A DNA stretch of 47,260 nucleotides from positions 1-47,260 of the forward strand of contig JAQGAU010000058.1 in NCBI GenBank assembly GCA_034698045.1. The letters are read 5' to 3'. The position numbers and the translations under genes are program-made. Below the pieces are notes generated by a model that saw only the letters and a list, made by a program, of their open reading frames with translations, ran no database searches and was not told the DNA's origin. The DNA is from Paramacrobiotus richtersi (taxonomy: Eukaryota; Tardigrada; Eutardigrada; Parachela; Macrobiotidae). This document shows, in pieces, positions 29,201-42,500 of this stretch (positions are counted from its first letter, which is position 1; each line of letters starts with the position of its first letter).

Positions 29201-32172
29201 ACATCTAGTAGTAAATCGTAGCATCTCCTTGGAAAAGTTACAGCCGGTTTCGGGCAATTTACCCGTTACCGCTCAACGCCTTTTCGACTTTGGCTGGTTT
29301 CAGAGTGCATACAGCATAATGAACACTTTTATGCCGCTGCCAGCTAAAAAGCAAGGTATTGTGACAGCGAGGCGAAAGGTCAAATCACAGTAGAGCGTGC
29401 TTTTACAGGGGTGGCGGGTCCACGCCCACGAAACCGGACCAGTGACTCGAAAATGATCGTGTTCCATATTATCCGAGACAGAAATGAACGATCTATAAGA
29501 TAAATGCACTTTTTTAAAATTCTTTACAGTTTCAGCATTTTGAAATTAAAATGGCTGATGTCAGATTCAAGCCTCGGCACGTTTTTTTGACTCAGAGATA
29601 CAATAGGCGGACTAAATGCTGCATAATTTGGACAAAAAGTAAAAATGTCATTTCTATACCTTAAACGGTGCAGAAAGAGTAGGGCAATCTTGCCAGATAA
29701 CGGACACCTTTCCAGCCTGAAGTGGTGATCTATGCCAAGCTCCCAAACAGTATGGTCAACTTTGGCGCGAACTTAGTGTACGCACTTCTTGTATGTATAA
29801 TGTATGAACTACTACTACTACTTGTATGAAGGACAGATTCACGGTTGTCTATCACACGGCTGACCTTTCCATCATGACGGTCAGCTTGGTGAACTTACGG
29901 TGTTCAGTGTTCGACCGAGTTGAGAAGTACCATGCTTGTGCGCTAGCTCAGAGTATTTCTTCACTAGGAACTTCCGCTCGTCCTTCAAAGCATCCTCAAT
30001 TGACTGCAAGATGCGAAACGTTGATATTCAGATTGATAACAATCGTCCGTTCGGCGATTGTGCCGTAAAACTATAGTACTACTTTTAATATGGGTTTGTG
30101 TGTATTGTCAATAATTATTAAATGTACAGCGAAATGCAGTTGTCTATATGCTCCGAAGTTTCGTAACGAAAATTCAGAGAAAATCCTGTTTGAGTTAAAT
30201 TATGGAGAAATAGGCAATTAGCCAGCCAGTAAGGCCGACACAACAAATTACGCTTATTTCTGTCATACGTTAAATTTAGCAATATGCCATCATACCTTGC
30301 TGTTGTTGATGTCCAGTTGAGAACGGTTCACAACCCCGATGATGCCCAACTTAACTGGAATAACATTGCCGCTCAGGACTTCACGCGCGTCGGTGCCCGG
30401 GTCCATAAGATCCAGTTTTGTGATGACAGCCAGTGTCCGCTTGCCTAAATAAACCAACAACCAAACTGAAACCATCGGCCACTCGAGAAGGTCCATTAAC
30501 TGTCCATACCATCCGGATCGACACTTTTAGCCAATTTGAGAGCATCCGACGTCGCCATATCCACATTTGCCGGGGTGACCGCTAAGATCAATGAGTTTGG
30601 ATTTTCGATATGTGACAGAATTAGGCTGGTGATTTGCTGTTCGATGTCGTCAGCTTGATCCCCAACGGGATTCTGAACAAGTAAAAAATCGGTCTGAATC
30701 AGTAAATCTACAGAAAATTAGAGAAATTATAAACTATTAAACACATACTTAAAAAAACGTTTACAAGACTATAACATGTGCAGTGCGATTTTAGCTGTTT
30801 TGGCAAGATGCTGGATAACGAAGTTCTACTACAATACTAGAAGTACAACACACTGCTTACTTTCGTCAGTCCCGGCAAATCCACCAGAGTCAAACTGACC
30901 ACTGATCTTGAGTATACTTTCAAATTGATTGGCTGTTTTCCTATACCCTGCAGCGAAAATCAAAGATGAAGAGACCGATTTATGTACGCTTTTAAGGAAT
31001 GCGCGAGCATCGAAAGTGCCAGGTTCGTTGCTGTGCTGTTTACGTCAGCGTACCTTGTTGTTTCCCATGATGCGATCCGTTTCAGCCTCAATCTCCTTCC
31101 GTACATCGTCGAAATTTGTGTAAACCTTCTCTTCGTCATGTAAGAACTGCGCATATTCTTCAAATTCGACAAGACTTTCTAGACAACGAAAATACCTCAA
31201 CTGTGACACTGTCGCACCATAATTTGAACTTTTTTCGAACAGGGAAGATGTGAAGAGTTTGTACAGTCTCCTCTAGTTAGGTCATCGTTTACGTAGAACG
31301 TAGAGGTACTGAAAATTATACTTGCCAACTCTGTCATTCAAGTTTCAGCTTTTTTGTAGCGCTTTATTAACAACGAACGTACCGTTACTGGAATCTTCGC
31401 CCACATGGATCAGCTGCAGGACCAACGGCAGGCGAGTGACCAAACCCGCACCACGCGGGAGGAAACCCCGGCCAACAAGACTTTCTAACACGGAAGTCTT
31501 ACCCGCACTCTGCAATTACCAGATCAGCTGGCTGTTTCTTACAAATATTTCAGAATAATCCAAAATGTTATCTGATTAACGGTCCATACAAAAATAGGTA
31601 ATCTGTATAGTAAAAATTAATGATAACAACGCTCAATTGGACAATGCAGTTTGGCGTATAATCACTGTAACATTAAAAGGTGCGCAACTGCTTCGGGTTC
31701 GCCGATACTTACGGCTTATAATTACTTACGTAGAATCTTCGATCACGCCTTAGTTACAGTTTATCGTTAATTAAAATGCTGCCGATTCGCATGAAGCTGT
31801 GGTTTATGCTTTTTCGTGGTCTATGAGTTTTGATTTTCGTTCGGAAACATGAAGACATGTCTAATCAACTTTTAAAAGCATTAATTTTACTCGCCGAAAA
31901 TTAGAATTTCATTTCCTCCGTCGTAAAATTCTAAGTATTCCATAAAAGAATTACCATATAGAAATGGTTTAATAACTTGCAGCTCCATTCATTCAAAGAG
32001 ACATTCTTGTACTAGTAAGTACCTGAGCGCCAACCACGGTAATCTGCGGAAGATTGATATTATTATTGGCGTCCAGATTGGCGGTTCCAACCGTGTTAAA
32101 AACATCCTGAAGACGATTGATAATATCAATCAACGCTCCCATGCCTGGACGGGCTGGTGCCACTGTATCCAT
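26235..32172 (-). CDS. Drp1: Drp1/DNM1L-type dynamin GTPase, copy A (most diverged)
   Basis: Thirteen minus-strand exons: 32172-32023, 31509-31383, 31178-31054, 30947-30861, 30672-30510, 30444-30296, 30003-29899, 28494-28159, 27817-27665, 27503-27393, 27323-27018, 26661-26506, 26423-26235; 718 aa. Order: GTPase with P-loop GAQSAGKTS, DLPG, TKLDLMD and NRSQ; middle/stalk domain ([12 protein letters not shown] to HPDF); short variable region; GED ([10 protein letters not shown] to ISEVRDMS). No PH or proline-rich domain, which with the opening [17 protein letters not shown] marks the Drp1 class that assembles on mitochondria and peroxisomes to drive fission. It differs from copies B and C at usually conserved switch I positions (VGRD to VGRG, TRRPL to TRLPL) and has a longer N-terminus. 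Intron 7 is about 1.4 kb and otherwise empty. ATG 32172 is preferred over an in-frame ATG at 32205. Confidence 0.9.
28495..29898. other. Long intron 7 of dynamin copy A
   Basis: 1.4 kb against about 50 bp at the same place in copy B (36296-36348) and about 400 bp in copy C. It holds a perfect 26-bp palindrome at 28597-28622 but no recognised transposon ends or coding exon. An insertion of unknown type is inferred from the size difference. Confidence 0.45.
28597..28622. repeat. Perfect 26-bp palindrome
   Basis: TACGACAATAATT followed directly by its complement, with no loop, in intron 7 of dynamin copy A. A second short palindrome, GAGTTTATAAACTC, follows about 10 bases later. Confidence 0.8.
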
Positions 32173-34226
32173 TTTGCTACTGGTGACAATAATTAACTTG
32201 TTCAATAAACCGAAAAACTGCCTCGCGGCCTAGCGATTATCGTCCGCAAAATGTTCGGAAACCCATAAAACAGTCAGGCTGAAAAACACGCTTTCCAGAC
32301 AATCTATTTGTGAATCGTTAGCTGTACACCTCAGCTGAGGGGAAAGATGGCAAAGAATTCGGATACCTAAAACACGGTGTAAATCGGCCAACAAAGTAAA
32401 ACGCAATTCACTACTGCAGTGAGGTGAAGTGAATGATCAACAGAATGACGGATTTTGGGTCACGCGAAAATGGGAGGGAACCCTGCGACCTCGGCAGCTT
32501 GGTGCTTTGTCCGTCAGCTGACCCGAGCTCTGTTCGGTGCTTTGAAATCCTTGCTGTGAACTGTGATTGGTCGTTTCGTGTTCGCACAGTTACATGCGTC
32601 GCAGCGCCACCTCACTGGCACCGAAATGGATTACTCGTGAATGGAAGTTAGGCCTCAGCTAGGCGCCATCAACGGGTGTGGTGGCTGATGGAGTTCCCCA
32701 TCGCACATCTTTGATACCCCTAATAATAGGTTACTTGTTATTTGTTGATATACATACAACGTTGTTTATCACATGCGCTTTATCAAGCTGCATTTCAACC
32801 GTTACACACTCACAAATCAGAATGCAAATGCGTTAAGGCCATTGCTAGCCGAGGACTGTGAGTCCAGAATAGAAGGTTTTTTTGCTCTATCTGTAAGTTG
32901 AAAAATAGGCACTGTATAATGCCCGCATTCAAAGCAGCTGCAAGCTTGCAGTTGCTTCTGAGTTTCTACCCACCAGATTAAGGAGACTATTGTTTGTGAA
33001 GTATTGTTTGTTGTTTGGCGGATGAGTTCTTTCAATTTATCCAGAATTGGTAACATTCACGGTAGAAACAGATATTTTGAACGAATATTCAGTAGCGTAC
33101 GAGCCGTGACCATAATATTTGGAGCATGTCATGGCACAACAGTGTATCTGCAGCTATACTATATTTAACTAATATAAATACAAGTACTGTTGTAGACAGC
33201 GGCATATTATCTGGTACAGTAAAAAGATTAATGAGCTGACTTGTGATATCTTAAACCAGCAAGATGACCATGCCAATTGCCAATGACTTTCCACCTTTTC
33301 ACTTCCTACTTTTCACCATGATGTCTATGTAATTATGTCGTACAATGACGTACATACATAGCATCAGCATTATATGACTACACTGTGGCATTAGGATATC
33401 CATACCTGTATGTACCTGTTATGCATTTATGGCTGTGCGACATCGCCGACATGCATACTATGTATCAGAAACGGCGAAGCAATTATATGCGTATGGCAGC
33501 ACAACTGATTGTGAGCTTGCCCACGTTTTAAATACTTAAGCTACTTGTGTTTCTTTTACTGCTGATGTGCTAGATCTTTCTGCTTCCCAAGCATAAAATA
33601 TTTTCCATTTGCTCGAAGTACATGGATAACTGAAGGTGCAAGCAAATTTATATCACGGAATCTTCCCGCCAGAATGCAAAGAATGACAACTCTCTGTGGT
33701 CTACGCCATTTCCGGTTTATACGTCATCAGCAGTATACAAATGCGTACTCGTTTCATGGGAGGTGTTACTACGTATGTTAGTAACAATCAACCGGTTAAG
33801 CAGGATGTAAAGCTGCGAAAATATGCAACAGACAGTTTAGCATTGTTAGAGCAACCAGTCTTTTCCATATCGCCGAAACGCTTCCGGCTTGCTTGCGTCT
33901 TCCATACCATCCCATAGTGAACTTTGTAATCACGTCAGTGAATTATTCAACGACGTTTATCACTGCAAGAGTCGAGCAGGTTGTCAGCCATAAAGAAGTT
34001 TTTCTTTGTCGCTGTTGTTGAAGTACAGTAAGTACAGAGACAAGAAGCAAATCCGTAAGTATGTATATGCAATATCTTTGGTCATTTTGTGGCTAAACTG
34101 TAGCCTGTAGGCGAACATTACATTACAGTAGGTGCCATGCATACGACGGAGTGCGGACAATAATTACTATTACTGCTTAAATTTGTGACATTTTCAGTTT
34201 TTGTCGTTGGGAAATTCTGGAACATA
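32173..34226. promoter_or_regulatory. Divergent intergenic region between dynamin copies A and B
   Basis: 2.05 kb separating the start codons of two head-to-head dynamin genes, so it must hold both promoters. No coding exon, transposon end or TATA element that I would defend. A short plus frame (32433-32651) has no family signal. Confidence 0.5.
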
Positions 34227-37200
34227 ATGGAAGGACTGGAGGCGCTGATTCCCGTTATCAATCGTCTACAGGATGTTTTCAGCAAAGCGGGCATCACCAA
34301 GCTGGAAGCCGTTAATCTTCCGCAAATTATTGTTGTCGGCGCACAGGTAAACATTTTGTGATCAAGCTGCGGCATAGAGTAAAAGAGTGTGTCGTAAATC
34401 CAAAAATATTAATCTCAAAACAGTATTATGTTATTCCGTCCTTTGCTTACACTGGCCTTCTCGTTATTGACTTTGGGAGTTTTTTGCATTCACGTAAGCG
34501 ATTTGGCGGGATAAAGAAGACAGTCAAATATGCCGTGAACTTTTGTATACGACCCTCAGGCTGTGCACTTCATGGTCCGTTTTCTCTGACACACAATTTT
34601 GGAGAGTAACGTTTTTACTGGATTTACAGAGCGCCGGTAAGAGTTCCGTGCTGGAAAGTCTCGTGGGTCGGGATTTCTTGCCCCGTGGTCAGGGCTTGGT
34701 CACTCGCCGTCCCCTAGTGCTGCAGTTGATTCACGTGGACGGTGACAACCACAACGGTACGTTGGTTGTTAGTGATTCCACGAAGGGACGCAAAAGCCGC
34801 CAGGCAAAACAAGGACCACGTGATTCGGGTAATCACCGCTGCCGAATTTGGGCGGTCTTTTCTGCGCACCTTGCGGGTTCCCTGTGCGTACACTTTGCTT
34901 TTTTTCTGGCGCTATCCTATTGAGATTTAGTTGCAGATGTTGCAGTTAGAAATGATGAGTATGCGCAGTTCCTGCATGATGAAGAAACGACCTACACGAA
35001 TTTTAACGATGTACGGAACGAAATTGAGAAGGAGACTGATCGCGAGATGGGAACCAACAAGGTATTGCGGCAAATGCGTGGCGCATGTTTGTCTTGCGTA
35101 TCGATATCATTAATCAAAAATGCGATGTATTCGACGCTCACGATTCGTTCCGATTCTCGGCGTTGATCTGGCATTTACAGGGGATTGGGAAAAAGCCAAT
35201 CAATCTGAGAGTTTATTCACCATCGGTTGTTCATTTGACTTTGGTCGATTTGCCGGGACTGACGAAAGTAAGGTCAACTAATTGAACGATCCTAAAGTCG
35301 GATAAAGTAAACACTGCAGAAACTGTTAGAGATGCTAATTAATTCCTACAACAGGATTTCCTACTTTTTAACAATGAACTAAATTTCAGAACCGTAACTT
35401 GAGCAATTGCGAAAGCTGACAATTGTTAGACAATTTCCTGCTGTGTTGTTGTGAGAGATGACATATTCGTAATGTTTTTTGTACAATGCACAGAATCCGG
35501 TGGGAGACCAGCCAGATGATATTGAACAGCAAATTACCGATCTCATACTGGCATACATTCAAAATCCCAACTCGCTGATCTTGGCTGTCACCCCGGCCAA
35601 TGTGGACATGGCAACGTCGGAAGCGCTAAAACTGGCCAAAATTGTGGATCCTGACGGTATTACGTTTAACGGTACTGTACTAGATCGTATGAATGCTGTT
35701 TATTCTGTTTAGGTAAACGGACTTTGGCCGTCATAACAAAGCTAGATCTTATGGACAGAGGAACCGATGCACGCGACGTACTGAGCGGAAATGTTATTCC
35801 TGTAAAACTGGGCATTATCGGTGTGGTCAACCGGTCGCAACATGATATCGTTACCAAAAAGGTACGGCTACGCACTGTATATAGTAAAAGTGCTTGTGCA
35901 GCTACGAAATGCACTGAAATTACGACTCAAGAGAAAACGTGTAGCGAAACTTGAGTCTTGAATCAGCTTTCAAACACAAATAACATTGCTGCCCTTTTTA
36001 ACATGATTGAAAGGGAACCCGTTTATAACGTGTAATGTGTGTTATAACGTGCGCATGTAATCACACGAATGCAAACGTACAACTTCCTGTACAACATGAT
36101 ATAAGCTACATCTTTAGTTTTTTTTGCTCTGTCTGTTTGGAATGCTGTTGTGAACGTCTCACGTATCCTAGTCTGGCAAAAATTTTGCAGCCGATTGGAG
36201 ATGCACTAAAGGACGAGCAAAAGTTCCTGCAGAAGCATTATTCGGAACTGGCCCACAGACATGGAACCCCACACTTGGCCCGCACACTGAACAGCGTAAG
36301 ACGTGAGCTTTCGAAACATTTATTCTTGAAAATCTGGTTTTCGTACAGCTTCTAATGTCCCACATTCGTGAGCGGCTTCCGGATCTTAAGGAACAAATCA
36401 GTGCGCTGACCTTGGCCCACAAGGAGCGACTGGATGAATTGGGCCGTCCGGTTGTGGACAAGGAATCACTGCTGATGTCGCTTATTCTTGAGTTCGTCAA
36501 GGCGTACAGTTCCACTTTGGACGGGACTAGTCTGGAAATCGATGATAGGAATTATAAACTGAAAGGCGGAGCACTGATTAGCCTGGCTATTTTTCAAGAT
36601 TCTTTCTATTTCAGCTTGTTTGATGTGGAAGCTCTGGGCGGTTTGAAACTCAAGGACATCGTCTTAACTTTACGAATGGCTGCGGTATGGCACTTGGAAT
36701 ATTTAGCTGTTTAATTATTATGCGAAATGGATCTGAAACGTAGAAATGTATGAATCTAGAGATACATGCTATACGGGCACAGAATTTGAAACCTGCAGGT
36801 AATTCATTTCAGGGTTTGTATCCGCCGCTTACTGTACCAGACATCGCCTTCCAAAAACTGGCCAAACGTCAGATTGCCCGCCTGATTCCGCCGTGCGTGC
36901 ACTGTGTCGATCTGGTGTATGAGGAAATGCAACGCGTCATTCAATGCTGCGGAAAGGACATTCAGGTATAAATTACAAGCGGATTATTCATGATCAGAAT
37001 CCTCATCTATTAGAAGCTGATCATGCACAACCGTACAGTAGTTTGTGATCGAATGTGTAAATTTATCGTATCCTTACAAACGCTTACATTATAAATGGCA
37101 TATCTAAAAAGTAATGTATTGTACACAGAGGGAATTCCGTAAATTTCCGAAGCTTCATGAAAAGATTGTGGGAACTGTTAGCGAGTTCCTGAAGGAGAAA

Positions 37201-38326
37201 ATGGATTCCACAACGGATAAGGTCAAATATCTGCTCGATGTAAGACACATTGGTCAGGAATTATCCCAGTCTCTTTCCCCAACTTTGATCTTTGTCATAG
37301 ATCGAAATCACATATATTAATGCAAAACATCCTGATTTTTGTAACGAAATGGAAGCGCTGTTGGAAGCGCGTTCAGCTGCCCGTGGTGAGCAAAAAGGGG
37401 AAGGCAATGATGAGGAATCAAGCAGCCAAGGTGACCACTTCGGTAATTTCATTGGTCAAGTTATGATCAAGGTGCCGGCGGCATCGCGTATGGCACGCAA
37501 CTTGGGAAAACCGTCAACGAAAACGGGGCGTGGCTCGGCGCACGCAACCGGCAAAAGTGGCAGGCTTCCGAGGGGACCAGCGTTTGGGAACGATGGACAA
37601 CTGGCGATCCGCGAGGCAAACTTTCTTGCAGAGGTACAGAGGACTGAGTTATGATACTGCCTTCTGTGTTAAAGAAAAACTGTTCCCACATGGTTATACC
37701 TAAACCGCCGCGCAGCTGTAAACGTTGCACGGATTGTTTCGTACTGCTGCCTTATTACTGTATCGAACAGAACATTATAAACTGAATCAAGTTTGTAGCC
37801 TTTAGGTTGCTCTTTCCACATTTATTCGAATGCAGTTGTAATGTCTGCTAGCAAAGGAAAGGGTTTACTTGTAGTCAGTTGTAGGTCATTATTGCTTCCC
37901 GGTTGTTTAGCCTGATGAATTCGACCCATCCAATATTCCGCCGCGCGAAATGGAGGACGTGGAACTGATGCAGAAGCTCATCACCAAGTACTTCATCATC
38001 GTCCAGAAAACCATTTACGACATCGTTCCCAAGGCAATTGTTCATTCCCTAGTCGAGGAAACTAAGGTACTTCAATAGCCCAGTGCCATTTGATTTCTCT
38101 CCAATCAATCCGCTTACTTTGTGTGTTTTAAATGCAGAACACCCTCTCTAAGGTCCTGTTTGCAAAGCTGTACACGCCCGGAGCGACCAATCAGTTTGCC
38201 ATCGTGGAAGAGGCGAGACAAATTACCGATGAGCGCATTAGTGTCCAGGCCATGCTGGATGCCTTGAACCAGGCTGGCAAAATTATTAGCGAAGTGCGGG
38301 ACATGTCGCATTACACATCGCGCTAG
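34227..38326 (+). CDS. Drp1: Drp1/DNM1L-type dynamin GTPase, copy B
   Basis: Thirteen exons: 34227-34346, 34630-34756, 34937-35061, 35181-35267, 35494-35656, 35713-35861, 36191-36295, 36349-36684, 36813-36965, 37129-37239, 37301-37633, 37911-38066, 38138-38326; 717 aa against about 736 in human DNM1L, with every junction in frame. GTPase motifs: P-loop GAQSAGKS (residues 38-45), LVTRRPL switch I, DLPG (147-150), TKLD (216-219), NRSQ (247-250). Middle domain from about residue 300 to 500, a basic Gly/Ser-rich variable region around 515-600, GED 604-717. The start [18 protein letters not shown] matches the Drp1 N-terminus. Likely the canonical copy, acting in mitochondrial and peroxisomal fission by oligomerising around the organelle. 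The variable region is nine codons longer than in A and C. Convergent with copy C, divergent from A. Confidence 0.93.
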
Positions 38327-39582
38327 TTTAGCCTGTTTTTTGTAACTTTAACAGTGCAAATACTGTTCAAGGTATACTTTCTGCGGTTTATTTTATATGA
38401 GCGCAGACATTCGGTTTTATGCATCGTTTGCCTTGTTTCAGCGAAAAATATGTTACGAATTCCATGTGTGATCTGTGTTAAAAAAATCGGGAAATGTATT
38501 GCTAAAACAAATACGGCATAATATAGCGGTACCAGAAGTACATGTTGGCAGTGATGTACTGTAACTGCTACAGAATCACTGCAGCGAAAAATATTCGATG
38601 TTTTCGTAACCGACAAGAACAAAACGAATTTTGCGTTGCGTGTTTGAGATACCGAACTGAGAACTCCTCGTCCCCAAACTAGAAAATATGATATCAGTTT
38701 TCCATAATACTGCGTGAGGGTTTGTTTTAGGGTTTAATATGATCGATTGGCCTCCGGCATGAATGATGCATAGTCCACAGACTTCAGTACCATGGGTACG
38801 CAAAACGCACTCGCATTATGTGCGGACACTGGTCACTGGTGGGCCAAAACGAGCATAAGGAATCGCTTCAATAATGCTCGTGAATGTTCGTTGATTACTT
38901 TTCAACGGATTCGGTCCCAGAATGCACATCTCAGATGCAACAACAATTCCAGTAACAACGTCCGATCAAATGAAAACATCATTCCAGTCAGTCTTTCTGT
39001 CTTGTCGGCTGAACGTACGAATAACCATATTACGGTATTGTGAACTTCACTACCCAGTATGACTAGATCGATCCTTTTTTTTCAAACCAAATACAAAATA
39101 CTCGATAGAACCATTCGTCCTTTTCCCAGATCTGCTTCGAAATCCATAACACTCGTGCTAAAAGGCTATCAGCGGCGAAACAAAGCTGTGATTCCCTACC
39201 TCTATTACTGTCATTATCAGCCACTGCACTACGATTTACCACATAAAATGGCTCGAATGGTTTCTTTTTTCCCTGCATTTTTGTGCCACAGATTGCCCTC
39301 AAATTTTAAAAACCACTTTTTATAACTCAGGTGTTCTGCGTGCACGTGATATGAAAACTCCAAAGAATATAAGGGTTTACAAGAACTACACCCATTAGAA
39401 TAATGCGTATTGCAGAACGGCTTAAAACAGTTTAAACGCTGCATAAAAGGCTGTGCATGCTGACAGAAAACAAAAGTTTAAAAAAAGGACAGTTATGCAA
39501 CGAAATTTAAGGCACTTGTACACTTTAGTAACGACACATCCACCGTCATCCGTGGCGACATCATACCAAAAAACAGACAAGC
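38327..39582. other. Intergenic between convergent dynamin copies B and C
   Basis: Both 3' ends face this 1.25-kb stretch. No supported exon. The flank just beyond the copy C stop resembles the flank beyond the copy A stop (shared GATGTCGC and GTGGATG), so their 3' untranslated regions share ancestry. Confidence 0.45.
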
Positions 39583-42500
39583 CTAATGAACGCCGTAATG
39601 CGACATGTCCCGCACTTCACTGATGATTTTGCTGGCCTGCTTCAAGGCATCCAGCATGGCCATGACGTTGTTGCGCTGCTCGGTAACGTGTTTGGCCTCC
39701 TCCAAGATGGCGAATCCGTTGGTAACTCCCGGCATGTACAGCTTCTCGAACAGGACTTGATCCAGGGTGTTCTACAAGTACAGTAATCATTGTGCGCGTT
39801 TGTTCCTGCGACTTGTTGGGGATACGAGCGCATACCTTGGTCTCTTCAATTAGCGAGAACACAATGGCCTTGGGGACGATTTCATGGATGGTCTTTTGCA
39901 CGATAACAAAGTACTTGGTCACGAGTTTCTTCATCAGTTCCACGTCTTCCATTTCACGCAACGGAATATTCGATGGATCAAATTCCTCTGTCTACAAGAT
40001 ACGAAAGATACCCTCAAACCATCCTCGTCTTCGTGTCAAACAGTTCTCGAGCAATCAGAAAATAATGGACACTGCAGACCAATGATATACATGCGCAGCA
40101 GTTCAAATGTTTTTTGTATTCACAATAAAATTAAACTACACAATAAAATTAAACTAGTATAGTATTATAATGAGTAACGATAAACTGCACAGAAAAGAAG
40201 CTAAAGTCGTAGATAATACGTACTATAATATGTTTTGTGATTGGATGCGTTCTAATGAATAATACCGGCACGTTCATACATCGATCCATAAAGACACACA
40301 TATAATCAGTGCTTCGTTGGTAAATGTACCTATCTGTACATGTCATAACAATTCATAACACATACGAATATGTACTAACGACTGTGCCAACAATAGTACC
40401 AAACAAATAATAACATAAACGACAAAGTGTCTAAAAAGATGCTAAAACTGAAATAATTTTGCAGTATTACTAGGTAAGTGCACTCGCCGAAGGCTGCACT
40501 AAGGAGACCGAAGCGAAAAAAACAGAAAACAACTGGTCTGATGCGCCGGAATTACTGCAACGATCTTGCCTTTACTATTATTTAAATATTATTTAATTTT
40601 ATTTTCTGTACTAACGGACCGACTGACAAATACACAACACGAAATCAACGCTTCGAATTGATTGAAACGCTTCGCTAAGGTCAATCAAGTGTCTTCAAAA
40701 ATCAAGCCAAATGTGGCACAAACAGCGACAATTATATGTTTTGTGGTTGTACCTCTGCCAGGAAGTTGGCCTCGCGCACGACCATTTGTGTACTGTTGGC
40801 CCCGAATACCGGTTTACCAGCCAGCTTGCCACCTTTCCCCGACATCAGCTGCGGAAACGACTTGCCGATACTGCGAGCCACATGCGAAGCCGCCGCTTTT
40901 GTCGCTTGACCAAACGCCTGCATACCCGCGTAGTTATCGCTCTGACTGCTGGCTCCCTCGGTATTCTGCTCGCCACGGGCAGCCGACCGCTGCTCCAGGA
41001 GGGTTTCCATTTCATGGCGAAAGTCAGGATGTTTGGGATTGATGTAACCGACTTGAATCTGGAAAACAAGATAGTACTCCAGTCCAACAAAGTACGGAAC
41101 CAGTCGCGATCGAGGTAATTTTGTTCAGTTCCGTACATTCATCAGGTATTTGACCATTTTCGTCGTCGATTCGGCCTTCTCCTTCAGAAATTCACTAACG
41201 GTGCCCAGGACGGTCTCATGCAGTTTGGGAAATTTACGGAACTCCCGCTGCAACGCAAAACATCGCCAGTTATCGACAACGCGACGGCTCAGCCCAATTT
41301 TATTAATTATTCAGTATAATAAATTAATTAATAACCAAATCCATAAAAGCCAAATTGCACCATACATGTATGTAGTTTTACATAATGCCCGAAACGGATC
41401 TGACGAAAACGCACCTGAATGTCTTTTCCACAGTGCTGAATAACGCGCTGCATTTCTTCATGAACCAGATCGACACACTGTAAACACGGTGGCAGCATGC
41501 GAGCAATTTGACCTTTAGCCAGTTGTTGGAACGCCACATCGGGGACGGTTAACGGCGGGTACAAACCCTGAAACTTATCCAGGTTAAACACAATAATATT
41601 GCCGTGAAGTTGTCTAAATTTTCCAGGTGTGATCGAAGTGAATAAAAATCATTCAATACAGAATAAACGGTAAATAAACCACGTCCACTTTCAATCTGCT
41701 TAACATGTTTATTTTATGACTTATCTGCTGTAAAACTATTCAGTCGTCAGTTGGTTTAATAATTGCTAATCACTGCTTATCGTTCTAGTTTTACTGCAGT
41801 TTTAACTTTCGTGTTTTATTTTTGACATTTTTGCTGCGATGTCTCATTCTTTTGCTCATTTGTTCCCTACTTAATTATTTGAAAATCACAGAAAAATATC
41901 GAAAATTACGTGCAGCTACTTTACTATTTGAAATTAAAAAAGCATATGCAATTCTTAAGGAAGTATAATACCTCAGCCGTTCGTAAAGTGAGCACGATAT
42001 TCTTCAGTTCCAAATCGCCCAACGCTCCCACATCAAATAAGTTGGAATAAAAGATATTCTGGAAAATCTCCAGACTAATTAACGCTCCGCCTTTCAATTT
42101 GCAATTGTCGGGTTCAATCTCCAGATTGGTCCCGTCCACCGTGGCACCGTATGCCTTGACAAATTCCACGATCAGCTTAACCAACACTGATCCGCGGTCG
42201 ACAACCGGCGTCCCCAGTTCATTCAGTAGCTCCTTGTGGGCCTGGGTCATGAGGTTGATCTGGCTCTTCAGATCCGGCAGTCGCTCGCGGATATGGGACA
42301 TTAGCAACTACGTAATCAAATGCTTGTTAAAAGTTGATTCTTTCAGATTTATATGCGACGTACGTAAAAGGAAAAAACACGTGTACAACGGACAAAAAAC
42401 ATGTTTATTATTATTATAACGCTGCAGTAGCCAAACCCTTTAGAAGAGACTTCACTGGCTATTGGAAACTTTTGGATTTTGTGAATTTTATAATTTTTAT

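Noticed and set aside
29812-29823. Short ACT trinucleotide run as a microsatellite
   Set aside because: Only four to five units, too short to be meaningful.
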